Below, piece after piece: positions 51,500 through 60,369 of a stretch of 64,000 bases of DNA. A program made the translations under genes and the position numbers. This stretch comes from CBDCFV01 sp965261795 (lineage in GTDB: Bacteria > Chloroflexota > Dehalococcoidia > Lucifugimonadales > UBA3495): the NCBI GenBank assembly GCA_965261795.1, contig OZ253476.1, forward strand, positions 3,100,001 through 3,164,000. Reading direction: 5' to 3'. Below the pieces are notes generated by a model. The model did no database searches. It saw only the letters and a program-made list of their open reading frames with translations, and was not told where the DNA came from. Positions within the stretch are counted from its first letter, which is position 1; the number at the start of each line of letters is the position of its first letter.

Positions 51500-53185
51500 T
51501 CACAGAGACCAGTCATCGGGGGCTTCCGGCGTGCGCATCGGCCTTATCATCACCTCAACCAACGCTGCTTGGCCTGACTCGGTGGCGTCTATGGCCCGAC
51601 GGTACGCCGCTTGCAGATCCGACGGTTGCTCCACCCGCTCCGCGTAGGCCCCCAAGCCTTGGGCCACCATGGAGAAATTCCCGCCCAGTTCCGCCATTGT
51701 CGGCGGCGCGGCGTTTTCCCGGGCCATCGCCATCAGCCCGCCACCGGTGCCTCCGTTGTTCAACAGCAACGTCAGCGTGGGCAGCCCCATCCGGACGGCG
51801 GTCTCTACCTCCATGCCCACCATGCCGAAGGAGGCGTCGCCCAGAACGTGGAAGACCAAGTGATCGGGGCGCCCCAGCTTGGCGCCCACTGCTCCGCCCA
51901 TGGACCAGCCCATGGCCGCCATGCCCCCCATACCGATGTAATTGCGCGGCCTGGTTGCCATCCAGAACGGCGACAGGTAGCCGCGGCTGCCTCCGGCGTC
52001 GTGGACGGCAATGGTCCGGTCCAAGTCCACCACCTTCATCAATTCCTGGACTGCGCGGTAGCCGTTGGTAGGCACGGATTCATCCTCGAACACAGGCTGC
52101 CATTCGGCCATCCATTTGGCCCTGGCTTGCTGGATTTCGGCTACGACCTCTTCCTTTATTCCGCCCCGGCCTGGTCCCAATCGATCGCGGACCGCATCGA
52201 GCAAGCTCCGCAGCCCCAGTTTGGCGTCGGCCTGTATCGGGACGTCCGCTTGGTAAATCTTGTTCAGGTCTCCAGGGTCGGCATTGATGTGAATCAGCTT
52301 TACGCCTTCGGGGATGGGCCGGCCGTCGGTGCCGTTGGGCATCCTGAAGGAGTTGCCCACGGCCAACACCGCATCGGCCTTGCGGTTTATGTGAAGCGCC
52401 TGCCCCGACGCGTACTTGCTCCGGGGGTACACTCCTCCACCCAATGACAAAGGATGGTCCTCAGGGAATACGCCCTTGCCAACCAACGTGGTGGCAACGG
52501 GCATGGAAAGCAACTCGGCCAGCTCTCTCGCCTCGTCCCATGCCTCGGCAGAGAGCACTCCCCCACCCAAGTTCAATATGGGGTAACTCGCGTTGACCAG
52601 AATGTCCGCCGCTTTCTCTATATCCCGCGGGTCGGCGGCGGCCTTGCTTACGGGACCTACCGGCTCGTAGTTCAACACGTGGTCGGGAGCCTCGGACGAC
52701 AAGACGTCCATAGGCATCTCCAGGACCACCGGACCGGGTGAACCGGACCTCAAGTTGGTGAACGCCCGTCGCATTATTCCCGGAATGTCCTCGACCCGGC
52801 TCATCGTGCCCTTCCACTTGACGAAGCTGTCGAAAATGCTGGACGGCACCTCTTGTTGAATCTCCCTGCCCATGCTTCCCAACGGGTGTTGGCCCATCAG
52901 CAGCAAGACGGGGATGTTGTCGGCGAAGGCGCCGGCGATACCGGTCAAGGTATTGGTTGCCCCGGGGCCCGTGCCGGTCAGGGCCACGCCGACTTTGCCG
53001 GTAGCCCGTGCGTAACCGTCGGCGATTTCAACGCCGAGACGCTCGTGCCGGGCTGAGAAAACCGTTATAGTCTGGGAAGCCCTGAGGGCGGGCCAAAGAG
53101 GCGCCTCCCCGCCACCAGCGAAACCGGAAATATACTCGACTCCCTCTTTTTCCAGCGCATGAATAACTGCGTCACCACCACGCAT
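51500..53185 (-). CDS. Thiamine-diphosphate-dependent enzyme (acetolactate synthase/decarboxylase-like)
   Basis: 561 residues from an ATG at 53185. The ThDP pyrimidine domain has ARHERLGVEIADGYARATGK with the catalytic Glu and GTGPGATNTLTGIAGAFADN. The central domain spans about 190-340. The pyrophosphate domain has VLGDASFGMVGMEVETAVRM and LLLNNGG, a GDxS...NN motif. Similarity runs to acetolactate synthase, glyoxylate carboligase and oxalyl-CoA or benzoylformate decarboxylases. The second one, at 53505, is divergent, and the 320-bp gap between holds paired repeats. Confidence 0.88.
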   Translation of the reverse strand: MRGGDAVIHALEKEGVEYISGFAGGGEAPLWPALRASQTITVFSARHERLGVEIADGYARATGKVGVALTGTGPGATNTLTGIAGAFADNIPVLLLMGQHPLGSMGREIQQEVPSSIFDSFVKWKGTMSRVEDIPGIMRRAFTNLRSGSPGPVVLEMPMDVLSSEAPDHVLNYEPVGPVSKAAADPRDIEKAADILVNASYPILNLGGGVLSAEAWDEARELAELLSMPVATTLVGKGVFPEDHPLSLGGGVYPRSKYASGQALHINRKADAVLAVGNSFRMPNGTDGRPIPEGVKLIHINADPGDLNKIYQADVPIQADAKLGLRSLLDAVRDRLGPGRGGIKEEVVAEIQQARAKWMAEWQPVFEDESVPTNGYRAVQELMKVVDLDRTIAVHDAGGSRGYLSPFWMATRPRNYIGMGGMAAMGWSMGGAVGAKLGRPDHLVFHVLGDASFGMVGMEVETAVRMGLPTLTLLLNNGGTGGGLMAMARENAAPPTMAELGGNFSMVAQGLGAYAERVEQPSDLQAAYRRAIDATESGQAALVEVMIRPMRTPEAPDDWSL

Positions 53186-53369
53186 TATGTCACCTCCTGA
53201 CGGTCGTTAGGCTTCAGTCATTTGGTCGCGGGTCTTGAAACTAAGGCAGTGTTTTGAAGTATGAAAGCCCGCTACACTCCGGTAACTCCGGCTTCCGAAT
53301 GCTGGGATAATACGCCCGCACCTGAACCGGGTCAAGGACGCGCCATGTGCCAAGAGGCGAGTGTTCCGT

Positions 53370-53405
53370 TGTTATGTAAACAACTTCTGTTATGTAAACA
53401 ACTTC
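53370..53405 (+). repeat. 18-bp tandem duplication between divergent ThDP genes
   Basis: TGTTATGTAAACAACTTC occurs twice in a row. Each copy includes TTATGTAAAC, a 10-mer that also occurs near 18506, 28647 and 29488, always outside genes. It could be an operator for the flanking genes. Confidence 0.6.
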
Positions 53406-53504
53406 CGGGGACTCGGCAAACCTTGACCGGCCAAATGGCCCAGAGTATTATCGCCACCTGAGACAGCCGCTCGCTGCGGTTACCCGTTCGATAGAGGAGG
53501 CGCC

Positions 53505-55223
53505 ATGCCCACAGCCGACGAATTGATCGTGCAGGCATTGGAAGAAGCCGGCGTAGAGTACGTTTTTGGAATTCCCGGAGGCGGCACCGGCCAGATTTTC
53601 AACCTGCTCTACGGCAGAGAGGACCGCATCAAGACAGTCCTGGTGCGGCACGAGCAGGTAGCAGCCATCATGGCCGACGCCTACGGCAGGGCCACGGGGA
53701 AACCCGCGGCCATCATGGGCCAAGGGCTGTTCATGGGCTCCAACGCCTCATTCGGCATCATGGAAGCTATGCTGAGCAGTTCGCCCATGCTGGTGCTTAC
53801 CGACACCTCTGATGGCGGCGTCGCTTTCCACGCCGCCAACCAATCGGGGGCGGGCGAATACGGCAGCATCGACCTCCCCGCGATTTTCAAGGCCATGACC
53901 AAGTACACCACCTTGGCAACCACCCCGAAAGAAGCTGTGTTGGGCACCCAACTGGCAATCAAGCACGCCACCAGCGGCAGGCCCGGCCCGGCTGCCGTAA
54001 TAATGCGGTCGGCCGCTATCGCCGGCGACGTGGACGTGGAGTCTCCGCCCTTTGTGCATCCCACCGCAGGCTACCTGAACACCGCAAAACCGCAGAGTGC
54101 TCCCCAGGACATTCAACGGGCGGTAGAACTCCTGTCTCAGTCTCAGCGCCCGGTAATGGTCGCGGGCAACGGGGTGCACCTCTCCAAGTCTCACGACCAA
54201 CTGAGGGAGTTGGCGGAGATTTGGAACATGCCGGTGGCCACTAGCTATAAAGGAAAGAGCGCCATTGAAGAAACGCATCCCTTGGCGTTGGGCATGGTGG
54301 GAGTTTACGGACAGGACACCGCCAACCGGGTGGTCGGCGACGCCGACACCGTGCTGGTTGTGGGCGCAAAACTCACTCCTCAAGACACGGTCCGGGAACA
54401 CCCCAATGTCTTCGACCCCCGCAGGCAGAAGATTATCCAGATCGACATTGAGGACCGTAATGCCGGGTGGACGTTCCCACTCGAACTTGGACTCATCGGC
54501 GACGCCGGGAGCATCCTGTCCCAGTTGGTGGAAGCGTCCCGTCAGCCCGCGTCGGATTCGGCCCCTGCCAGAGAAAGATGGGCACAGGACCTGCCGCAGC
54601 GGAAGGCTGACCTTGCTTTCTACTCGGACCCGGAGATGCAACGGGACAGCTCTCCGGTGACGCCGCAGCGGCTGGTGGCGGTACTCGAGGAAACTCTGCC
54701 CAGCGATACTATCTTCTCATTGGACGCGGGAAACAACCGCACTTGGATGGCCCACTTCTACCAAGCTCGGCAGGCCAACACCTTCTTTTGCCCCGGCGGC
54801 ACCGCCGGTATGGGATGGGGCCTCCCCGCGGCGGTGGCGCTCAAGCTGGTCTACCCGGACCAAGCGGTGGTCTGCGTCACCGGAGACGGCGGCTACATGA
54901 TGACTGTCAACGCCCTGTCAACCGCAGTCCAGTACGACCTGCCGATTATCTGCGTGGTCTTCAACGACGGTGCCCTGGGCATGGTAAGGCAGCACCAGCC
55001 CCAAGGCCGCTACATCGCCTCCGAGTTCGCGCTCACCGACAACGCCGCCGTGGCCCGTGGGTTCGGCGCTTTCGGCGTCCAGGTCGGCGACTCACGGGAC
55101 CTTCCCGACGCCATCCGTCAGGCCCAAGCCTCGGGACTTCCGGCGGTAATCGACGTTCTCATAGACCGGGGCCCCAGCCCTGATGATTGGCGGGCCGACG
55201 CCCGCAGGGCAGGGGAAACGTAG
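53505..55223 (+). CDS. Thiamine-diphosphate-dependent enzyme, second paralogue
   Basis: 572 residues from ATG 53505, with GAGGAGG just upstream. The catalytic Glu is in VLVRHEQVAAIMADAYGRAT. The central Rossmann-like domain has SQSQRPVMVAGNGVHLSKSH. The C-terminal domain has VVCVTGDGGYMMTVNALSTA and VVFNDGALGMVRQHQPQGRY, a complete GDG...N motif. The pattern suits acetolactate synthase-like or 2-oxo acid decarboxylase/lyase enzymes. The last 25 codons are duplicated twice downstream with the Uma2 genes. Confidence 0.9.
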   Translation: MPTADELIVQALEEAGVEYVFGIPGGGTGQIFNLLYGREDRIKTVLVRHEQVAAIMADAYGRATGKPAAIMGQGLFMGSNASFGIMEAMLSSSPMLVLTDTSDGGVAFHAANQSGAGEYGSIDLPAIFKAMTKYTTLATTPKEAVLGTQLAIKHATSGRPGPAAVIMRSAAIAGDVDVESPPFVHPTAGYLNTAKPQSAPQDIQRAVELLSQSQRPVMVAGNGVHLSKSHDQLRELAEIWNMPVATSYKGKSAIEETHPLALGMVGVYGQDTANRVVGDADTVLVVGAKLTPQDTVREHPNVFDPRRQKIIQIDIEDRNAGWTFPLELGLIGDAGSILSQLVEASRQPASDSAPARERWAQDLPQRKADLAFYSDPEMQRDSSPVTPQRLVAVLEETLPSDTIFSLDAGNNRTWMAHFYQARQANTFFCPGGTAGMGWGLPAAVALKLVYPDQAVVCVTGDGGYMMTVNALSTAVQYDLPIICVVFNDGALGMVRQHQPQGRYIASEFALTDNAAVARGFGAFGVQVGDSRDLPDAIRQAQASGLPAVIDVLIDRGPSPDDWRADARRAGET

Positions 55224-55249
55224 GCATAGGACTTGAGGAGTGAACGATC

Positions 55250-55807
55250 ATGACGCTCCGGACAAAGAAACTGACCTACCAGGAGTACCTGGAAGCGCCG
55301 GAAATCAAGGTTCGTTACGACATAGTTGACGGGGAGATGATAATGGCGCCCAGCCCCAGTCCCACACATCAAACCATTTTGCTCAATCTCGCAGTGCCAA
55401 TGTACCATTTCGTCATGGACAGCGGCATTGGCAGAATCTGGATAGCTCCATTGGACGTGGTAGTGCTGCAGGAACCCCTCAGAGTCCGTCAGCCCGACCT
55501 GCTGTTTGTCAGCAACGAGAGTACAGCAGTCATTGGGCAAGTTATACACGGTGCTCCTGACTTGGTGGTAGAGATACTTTCCCCTAGCAACAGCCGGGGG
55601 GATATTGAAAGCAAGCTGGCCGATTACGCAGGCCTGGGCGTTCTGGAGTGCTGGCTCGTGTCGTCGGAATGGCAAACCGTGGAGGTCTTGATATTGGAAC
55701 AAGGCTCTTGGACACGGCTTTCAATACGGGGGTTAGGCGACGAAGTCGAGTCCGTCGTGCTTCCGGGATTGGTATTGCCAGTAGTCGATATTTTCGCAGG
55801 GATTTAA
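55250..55807 (+). CDS. Uma2 family nuclease-like protein, tandem copy 1
   Basis: 185 residues from ATG 55250 with TTGAGGAGTG upstream. TYQEYLEAPEIKVRYDIVDG, EPLRVRQPDLLFVSNES, GAPDLVVEILSPSNSRGDIE and SKLADYAGLGVLECWLV are the Uma2 domain. Candidate catalytic residues Asp (PDLVVE), Glu and Lys (ESKL) are intact. Its C-terminal half is almost identical to copy 2, while its first 40 residues match copy 3. The function of the family is unproven. Confidence 0.85.
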   Translation: MTLRTKKLTYQEYLEAPEIKVRYDIVDGEMIMAPSPSPTHQTILLNLAVPMYHFVMDSGIGRIWIAPLDVVVLQEPLRVRQPDLLFVSNESTAVIGQVIHGAPDLVVEILSPSNSRGDIESKLADYAGLGVLECWLVSSEWQTVEVLILEQGSWTRLSIRGLGDEVESVVLPGLVLPVVDIFAGI

Positions 55808-55927
55808 CCCCTGGACTCCCAGCGGTAATCGACGTTCTCATAGACGGGGTCCCAGCCCTGATGATTGGCGGGCCGACGCCCGCAGGGCAGGGGAAACGTA
55901 GGCATAGGACTTGAGGAGTGAACGATC

Positions 55928-56485
55928 ATGACGCTCCGGACAAAGAAACTGACCTACCAAGAGTACCTGGAAATGACGCCGGTGATGGGCCGCTGTGACA
56001 TTGTCGACGGGGAGTTGATTGTGTCCTCCAGTCCAAACCGCGAACATCAAACTATCCTGAGGCAATTATTTCGAGAGATTGACCCGTTTGTCATCCAACA
56101 CGGACTAGGAGAACTCTGGTTTGCGCCTCTCGACGTAATCGTAAACCAAGAACCTCTGCGGGTCCGACAGCCGGACCTGCTGTTTGTCAGCAACGAGAGT
56201 ACAGCAGTCATTGGGCAAGTTATACACGGTGCTCCTGACTTGGTGGTAGAGATACTTTCCCCTAGCAACAGCCGGGGGGATATTGAAAGCAAGCTGGCCG
56301 ATTACGCAGGCCTGGGCGTTCTGGAGTGCTGGCTCGTGTCGCCACAAGCGCAGACGGTGGAGGTCTTGATATTGGAACAAGGCTCTTGGACACGGCTTTC
56401 AATACGGGGGTTAGGCGACGAAGTCGAGTCCGTCGTGCTTCCGGGATTGGCATTGCCAGTAGCCGATATTTTCGCAGGGATTTAA
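55928..56485 (+). CDS. Uma2 family nuclease-like protein, tandem copy 2
   Basis: 185 residues from ATG 55928 with the same leader as copy 1. After the common start (TLRTKKLTYQEYLE), residues 17-65 differ (MTPVMGRCDIVDGELIVSSS, REIDPFVIQHGLGELWF). From RVRQPDLLFVSNES to WLVS it is identical to copy 1, then differs for a few residues (PQA in place of SEW before QTVEVL) and is identical again. This mosaic suggests gene conversion or domain shuffling within the repeat. The catalytic motif is intact. Confidence 0.85.
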   Translation: MTLRTKKLTYQEYLEMTPVMGRCDIVDGELIVSSSPNREHQTILRQLFREIDPFVIQHGLGELWFAPLDVIVNQEPLRVRQPDLLFVSNESTAVIGQVIHGAPDLVVEILSPSNSRGDIESKLADYAGLGVLECWLVSPQAQTVEVLILEQGSWTRLSIRGLGDEVESVVLPGLALPVADIFAGI

Positions 56486-56569
56486 CCCCTGGACTCCCAG
56501 CGGTAATCGACGTTCTCATAGACCGGGGTCCCAGCCCTGATGATTGGCGGGCCGACGCCCGCAGGGCAG

Positions 56570-56768
56570 GCTGATAGGGGTATGTATTTCATTTGGGACT
56601 TTACGCAGTTGAACGTGAGACCGCATAGTAGGGTAGGCTTGCTCAAATACAAAACCGCTCCCAAATGCTCACTATCGGGCCCATTCCGTCATTCCGGCGT
56701 AGGCCGGAATCCAGGGGCGGTGGGGCCGGTTCGTAGCTATAATCTCAATTTTACATACCCTTGTCAGC
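56570..56768. mobile_element. Miniature inverted-repeat element, family B, copy 2 (199 bp)
   Basis: The ends are GCTGATAGGGGTATGTA and TACATACCCTTGTCAGC, 15 of 17 matching. The interior is the reverse complement of that of copy 1, with only one hairpin unit (CATTCCGGCGTAGGCCGGAA). The flanks repeat GCAGGGCAG (56561-56569 and 56769-56777), a 9-10 bp target duplication. The uninterrupted site is preserved in the neighbouring repeat copies, which read GCAGGGCAGGGGAAACG without the element. Confidence 0.9.
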
Positions 56769-56814
56769 GCAGGGCAGGGGAAACGTAGGCATAGGACTTG
56801 AGGAGTGAACGATC

Positions 56815-57372
56815 ATGACGCTCCGGACAAAGAAACTGACCTACCAGGAGTACCTGGAAGCGCCGGAAATCAAGGTTCGTTACGACATAGTTGACGGGGA
56901 GATGATAATGGCGCCCAGCCCTACTTATACTCATCAAGCTATTCTGCGTAGAACAAACAGATTTGTTGATCGATTCGTCATTGACCGGCAACTAGGGGAA
57001 GTATTATTCGCGCCGTTAGACGTTATCGTACAACTAGAACCTCTGCGGGTCCGTCAGCCGGACTTGTTGTTCGTCAGCAATGAGAATAGAGGAATTCTTC
57101 GCGACTTCGTACATGGCGCTCCCGACTTGGTAGTGGAAATTCTTTCCCCAAGCAACAGCAGACGCGAGATTGAGGCCAAGTTAGCCGACTACGCCAGTTT
57201 GGGAGTGCGGGAGTGCTGGATCATCTCGCCGGAAGGGCAAACCGTGGAGGTCTTGGTCCTGGAGCAAGGCGCTTGGACGCGGCTCTTCATACACGGTCTT
57301 GGCGACGAAGTCGAATCCGTAGTGCTTCCGGGATTGGGCTTGCCGGTAAACGAGGTTTTCGGACGAACCTAA
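56815..57372 (+). CDS. Uma2 family nuclease-like protein, tandem copy 3
   Basis: 185 residues from ATG 56815, same leader as copies 1 and 2 and placed right behind the family-B element. The N-terminal 40 residues equal copy 1, but the centre (RRTNRFVDRFVIDRQLGEVL) and the stretch ENRGILRDFVHGAPDLVVEI differ. The C-terminal part has diverged further (HGLGDEVESVVLPGLGLPVN). The catalytic pattern PDLVVE...K..DY is kept. It is the most diverged of the three, so probably the oldest or a different donor. Confidence 0.85.
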   Translation: MTLRTKKLTYQEYLEAPEIKVRYDIVDGEMIMAPSPTYTHQAILRRTNRFVDRFVIDRQLGEVLFAPLDVIVQLEPLRVRQPDLLFVSNENRGILRDFVHGAPDLVVEILSPSNSRREIEAKLADYASLGVRECWIISPEGQTVEVLVLEQGAWTRLFIHGLGDEVESVVLPGLGLPVNEVFGRT

Positions 57373-57394
57373 ACAGCAGAAACAGGCGGACGTT

Positions 57395-58162
57395 ATGCCA
57401 GGTACATTGCAGGACAAGATAGCCTTGGTTACCGGCGCCGGATCCGGGATTGGCCGGGCCAGTTCCTTAGTGTTGGCACGGGAAGGGGCCAAGGTGGTGG
57501 TTTCCGACGTCAACGCCGAGGGGGCTGAAGCCACCCTGAGCGCTATCAAGGACCAGGGCGGCGACGGCATTTTTATTCACGCCGACGTGTCAAAGACAGC
57601 CGACGTGGAGGCTCTCGTGGCCGGGGTCGTGTCGGCTTATGGCCGGTTGGACTGCGCTTACAACAACGCAGGGATAGAGGGCTATGTGGAGGGGCGGCTC
57701 CACGAATACCCGGAAGACGTTTGGGACCGCCTGATTGACATCAACCTCAAGGGCGTCTGGCTCTGCATGAAGCACGAAATCCCCCAGATGCTCCGCCAAG
57801 GCGGCGGCGCTATCGTCAATACCGCGTCGGTCGCCGGTCTGGTGGGGTCCCGCAGTTTATCAGCTTATGTTGCCAGCAAGCACGGCGTCGTCGGACTGAC
57901 CAAGGCCGCCGCGTTGGAGTACGCCCGGGACGGCATCAGGGTGAACGCCGTCTGTCCCGGAATCATTGACACGCCCATGGTGCAGCGGCTTATCGCCGGA
58001 CGGGAAGACGACTACGAGGCAACTATTCCCGCCCGTCAACCCATAGGGAGATTGGGCACACCGGCGGAGATTGCCGAATCGGTGGCATGGCTGTGTTCAG
58101 ACGCCGCCTCGTTGGTTACCGGACTGGCTATGGCAGTGGACGGCGGCATCACCGCTCAATAG
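57395..58162 (+). CDS. Short-chain dehydrogenase/reductase (SDR)
   Basis: 255 residues from ATG 57395. The NAD(P) motif is VTGAGSGIGRASSLVLAREG, followed by DVNAEGAEATL (Asp favouring NAD), YNNAGIEGYVEG, the catalytic Ser in NTASVAGLVGSRSLSAYVAS, Tyr and Lys in YVASKHG, and VNAVCPGIIDTPMV and GLAMAVDGGITAQ at the end. A complete classical SDR. It is followed by an acyl-CoA synthetase and preceded by the Uma2 repeats, so it may form a unit with the synthetase. Substrate unknown. Confidence 0.92.
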   Translation: MPGTLQDKIALVTGAGSGIGRASSLVLAREGAKVVVSDVNAEGAEATLSAIKDQGGDGIFIHADVSKTADVEALVAGVVSAYGRLDCAYNNAGIEGYVEGRLHEYPEDVWDRLIDINLKGVWLCMKHEIPQMLRQGGGAIVNTASVAGLVGSRSLSAYVASKHGVVGLTKAAALEYARDGIRVNAVCPGIIDTPMVQRLIAGREDDYEATIPARQPIGRLGTPAEIAESVAWLCSDAASLVTGLAMAVDGGITAQ

Positions 58163-58227
58163 CAGTCACGCCTTCCTCAACCTCCGGGATCTCGGCAAAG
58201 CAAGAACACACGAGGGGCCTTAATGTT

Positions 58228-60369
58228 ATGACAACCTGGACCGACAGCCAGCTTGCGTCGATCGACAAAATGTTCAACCCACGGTCCATCGCCGTGGTGG
58301 GCGCAACGCCCCGGATGCAATACGGCGGGCGGATGCTGGCAGCGGCCCTGAACGCCAAGGACCGGATCGATGTATACCCGGTTAACCCACGTTACGACGA
58401 GGTCCAGGGAGTCCGGTGCTACCCCAGCGTGACCGACCTGCCAGCCGCTCCCGACTTGGTGGGAATAGTAGTGCCCTACAGCCGCGTGTTGGATGTGCTC
58501 AAAGAGAGCCATCAAAAGGGCGCCCGCGCCGCCATAGTCATCTCCGCTGGGTTCGCCGAGCGCGGCGTCAGTGAGCGAAGTGAATTACAGGAGGAACTTG
58601 GGGCCTTTGCCCGCGAGTCAGGCCTGCGGGTATGCGGCCCTAACTGCCTTGGAGTGGCCAACCTGAAGCATGACATCTGGGCCAGTTCTTCATCCCGCGG
58701 CGCGGCGGGCTTGAGCGGCCCCATCGGGCTGGTGTGCCAAAGCGGCGCATCGGCGTTTGGGCCTTTCCTGGTCCGGGCCGTGGATAACGGCGTCGGTTTC
58801 AGCTACGTCGCCTCCACCGGCAACGAAGCCGACCTGGACTTCACCGACTTCGCCCGCTACCTCCTCGACGACGATGACACCAGAGTTATCGCCGGGTTCG
58901 TCGAGGGATTCAAGGACGGCCGCAAGTTCATCGAGTTGGCCAAGCTGGCCGCCGAGCGCGGAAAGCCCATCGTCCTCATCAAGATAGGCCGCTCCGACTT
59001 GGGGTCCCAGGCTGCCCGTTCCCATACCGCCGCTCTCACCGGAGAGGACGCTCTCTACGACACCTTGGCCGCCCAATACGGCGTAATCCGTGTGCAGGAC
59101 TACGACGAGCTTTTGGAAGTCTCCCAATTGCTGGCCCACATGCCCAAACCGGTCAAGCCGGGAATAGCCGTCGTTTCCCACTCGGGCGGCATCAGTTCCC
59201 TCACCGCCGACATGTGCGGGCAAGCCGGGCTGGACTTGCCGCCTCTCAGCGACCAAGCCAAGGATGGCATCAACGGCGTGTTAAAAGGGTTCGGCTGGGC
59301 GGCGAACCCGTCGGACGTCACCGGGTTCGCCAACAGCGATTCATTCCCGGAAATCATGGAGCACATGGCCAACGAGCCAGAGGTCGGAACGCTGGTGGTG
59401 GCCAGTGCCGGGGCCGACTCCCAAGCGGAGCAGGTCATAGCCCAACGGGACCGCAGCGAGAAGGGGTTGGCATTCCTGTGGACCGGAAGCCGCGGCGCGA
59501 CCGATGGGCTGGATAAGCTGAAGGCCGCCCAAATCCCCACCTTTTACGTTCCCAACCGCTTGGCAAGCGGACTCAGCAGCTACTTGTCGTACCACGCTTG
59601 GCGCGACCGCCGCATGGCGGCGGGATTCCCCACCGTCACACCCATTGTCCCAGCGCAGGAAGAGGCCTTGGACCGGGCCAAGCAAACGGGGCGGTCCACC
59701 CTGTCGGAACACGAAAGTAAACAACTCATAGCCGCTTGGGGCGTCACTGTTACAAAAGAAGCCCTGGCATCATCCTCAGACGAAGCCGTCGCCGCCGCCA
59801 ACGAGATCGGGTACCCGGTGGCGCTGAAAATCGACTCGCCCGACCTGCTGCACAAGACCGAGGCGGGTGTGGTCAAGCTGGGTATCAACAGCGACGAAGG
59901 CGTAAGGCGCGCGTTCGATGATCTTATGTCAACTGCACAAGGACTTCCAAGTGGGAAGGAAGACGAAGCCGCAGCTATCAACGGCGTGCTGGTGCAGGAA
60001 ATGGTGGCAGGGGCGGTAGAGGTTATAGTTGGGGTGTCCTACGATGCCCAGTTGGGGCCAGTGCTGCTGTTCGGGACCGGCGGAATCATGGTGGAGGTCT
60101 ACCGGGACGTTGCGCTCAGGCTGTGCCCCATAGACGAGATGGAAGCCAGGGAGATGATCGACGAGGTGAAGGGGTCCCGGCTGCTCCGCGGTTTCAGAGG
60201 ACAGCCTCCAACGGATGTGGACGCTTTGGCTCACACGTTGGCGCAAGTTTCCCAACTTGCGGTCAACCTGGAAGGAACGTTGGGGGAACTGGATATCAAC
60301 CCCTTGATGGTCCTGCCTGAAGGCAGGGGAGTGAAGGCGGCGGACGCCTTGGTGGTGTTCAAAGAATAG
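58228..60369 (+). CDS. ADP-forming acyl-CoA synthetase (acetate--CoA ligase type), fused subunits
   Basis: 713 residues from ATG 58228, with GAGGGG about 10 bases upstream; the longer frame overlaps the SDR gene. CoA-binding domain NPRSIAVVGATPRMQYGGRM, flavodoxin-like ligase domains with the phosphorylated His in SQAARSHTAALTGEDALYD, and a C-terminal ATP-grasp domain (EIGYPVALKIDSPDLLHKTE, VLVQEMVAGAVEVIVGVSYD, LFGTGGIMVEVYRDVALRLC, LDINPLMVLPEG). The alpha-beta fusion is typical. It interconverts acyl-CoA, ADP and phosphate with acid and ATP. Confidence 0.92.
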   Translation: MTTWTDSQLASIDKMFNPRSIAVVGATPRMQYGGRMLAAALNAKDRIDVYPVNPRYDEVQGVRCYPSVTDLPAAPDLVGIVVPYSRVLDVLKESHQKGARAAIVISAGFAERGVSERSELQEELGAFARESGLRVCGPNCLGVANLKHDIWASSSSRGAAGLSGPIGLVCQSGASAFGPFLVRAVDNGVGFSYVASTGNEADLDFTDFARYLLDDDDTRVIAGFVEGFKDGRKFIELAKLAAERGKPIVLIKIGRSDLGSQAARSHTAALTGEDALYDTLAAQYGVIRVQDYDELLEVSQLLAHMPKPVKPGIAVVSHSGGISSLTADMCGQAGLDLPPLSDQAKDGINGVLKGFGWAANPSDVTGFANSDSFPEIMEHMANEPEVGTLVVASAGADSQAEQVIAQRDRSEKGLAFLWTGSRGATDGLDKLKAAQIPTFYVPNRLASGLSSYLSYHAWRDRRMAAGFPTVTPIVPAQEEALDRAKQTGRSTLSEHESKQLIAAWGVTVTKEALASSSDEAVAAANEIGYPVALKIDSPDLLHKTEAGVVKLGINSDEGVRRAFDDLMSTAQGLPSGKEDEAAAINGVLVQEMVAGAVEVIVGVSYDAQLGPVLLFGTGGIMVEVYRDVALRLCPIDEMEAREMIDEVKGSRLLRGFRGQPPTDVDALAHTLAQVSQLAVNLEGTLGELDINPLMVLPEGRGVKAADALVVFKE

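Larger units (their letters stand above)
55144..56569 (+). repeat. Tandem triplication (period about 678 bp): ThDP gene tail plus Uma2 gene
   Basis: GGTAATCGACGTTCTCATAG starts near 55145, 55824 and 56502. Each copy continues through the ThDP tail (DRGPSPDDW) and the leader (GCATAGGACTTGAGGAGTGA) into a Uma2 start. Joints read CCCCTGGACTCCCAGC before the second and third copies. The third copy is split by a family-B element, with its Uma2 gene beyond it. The first two period lengths differ by one base. Confidence 0.9.
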
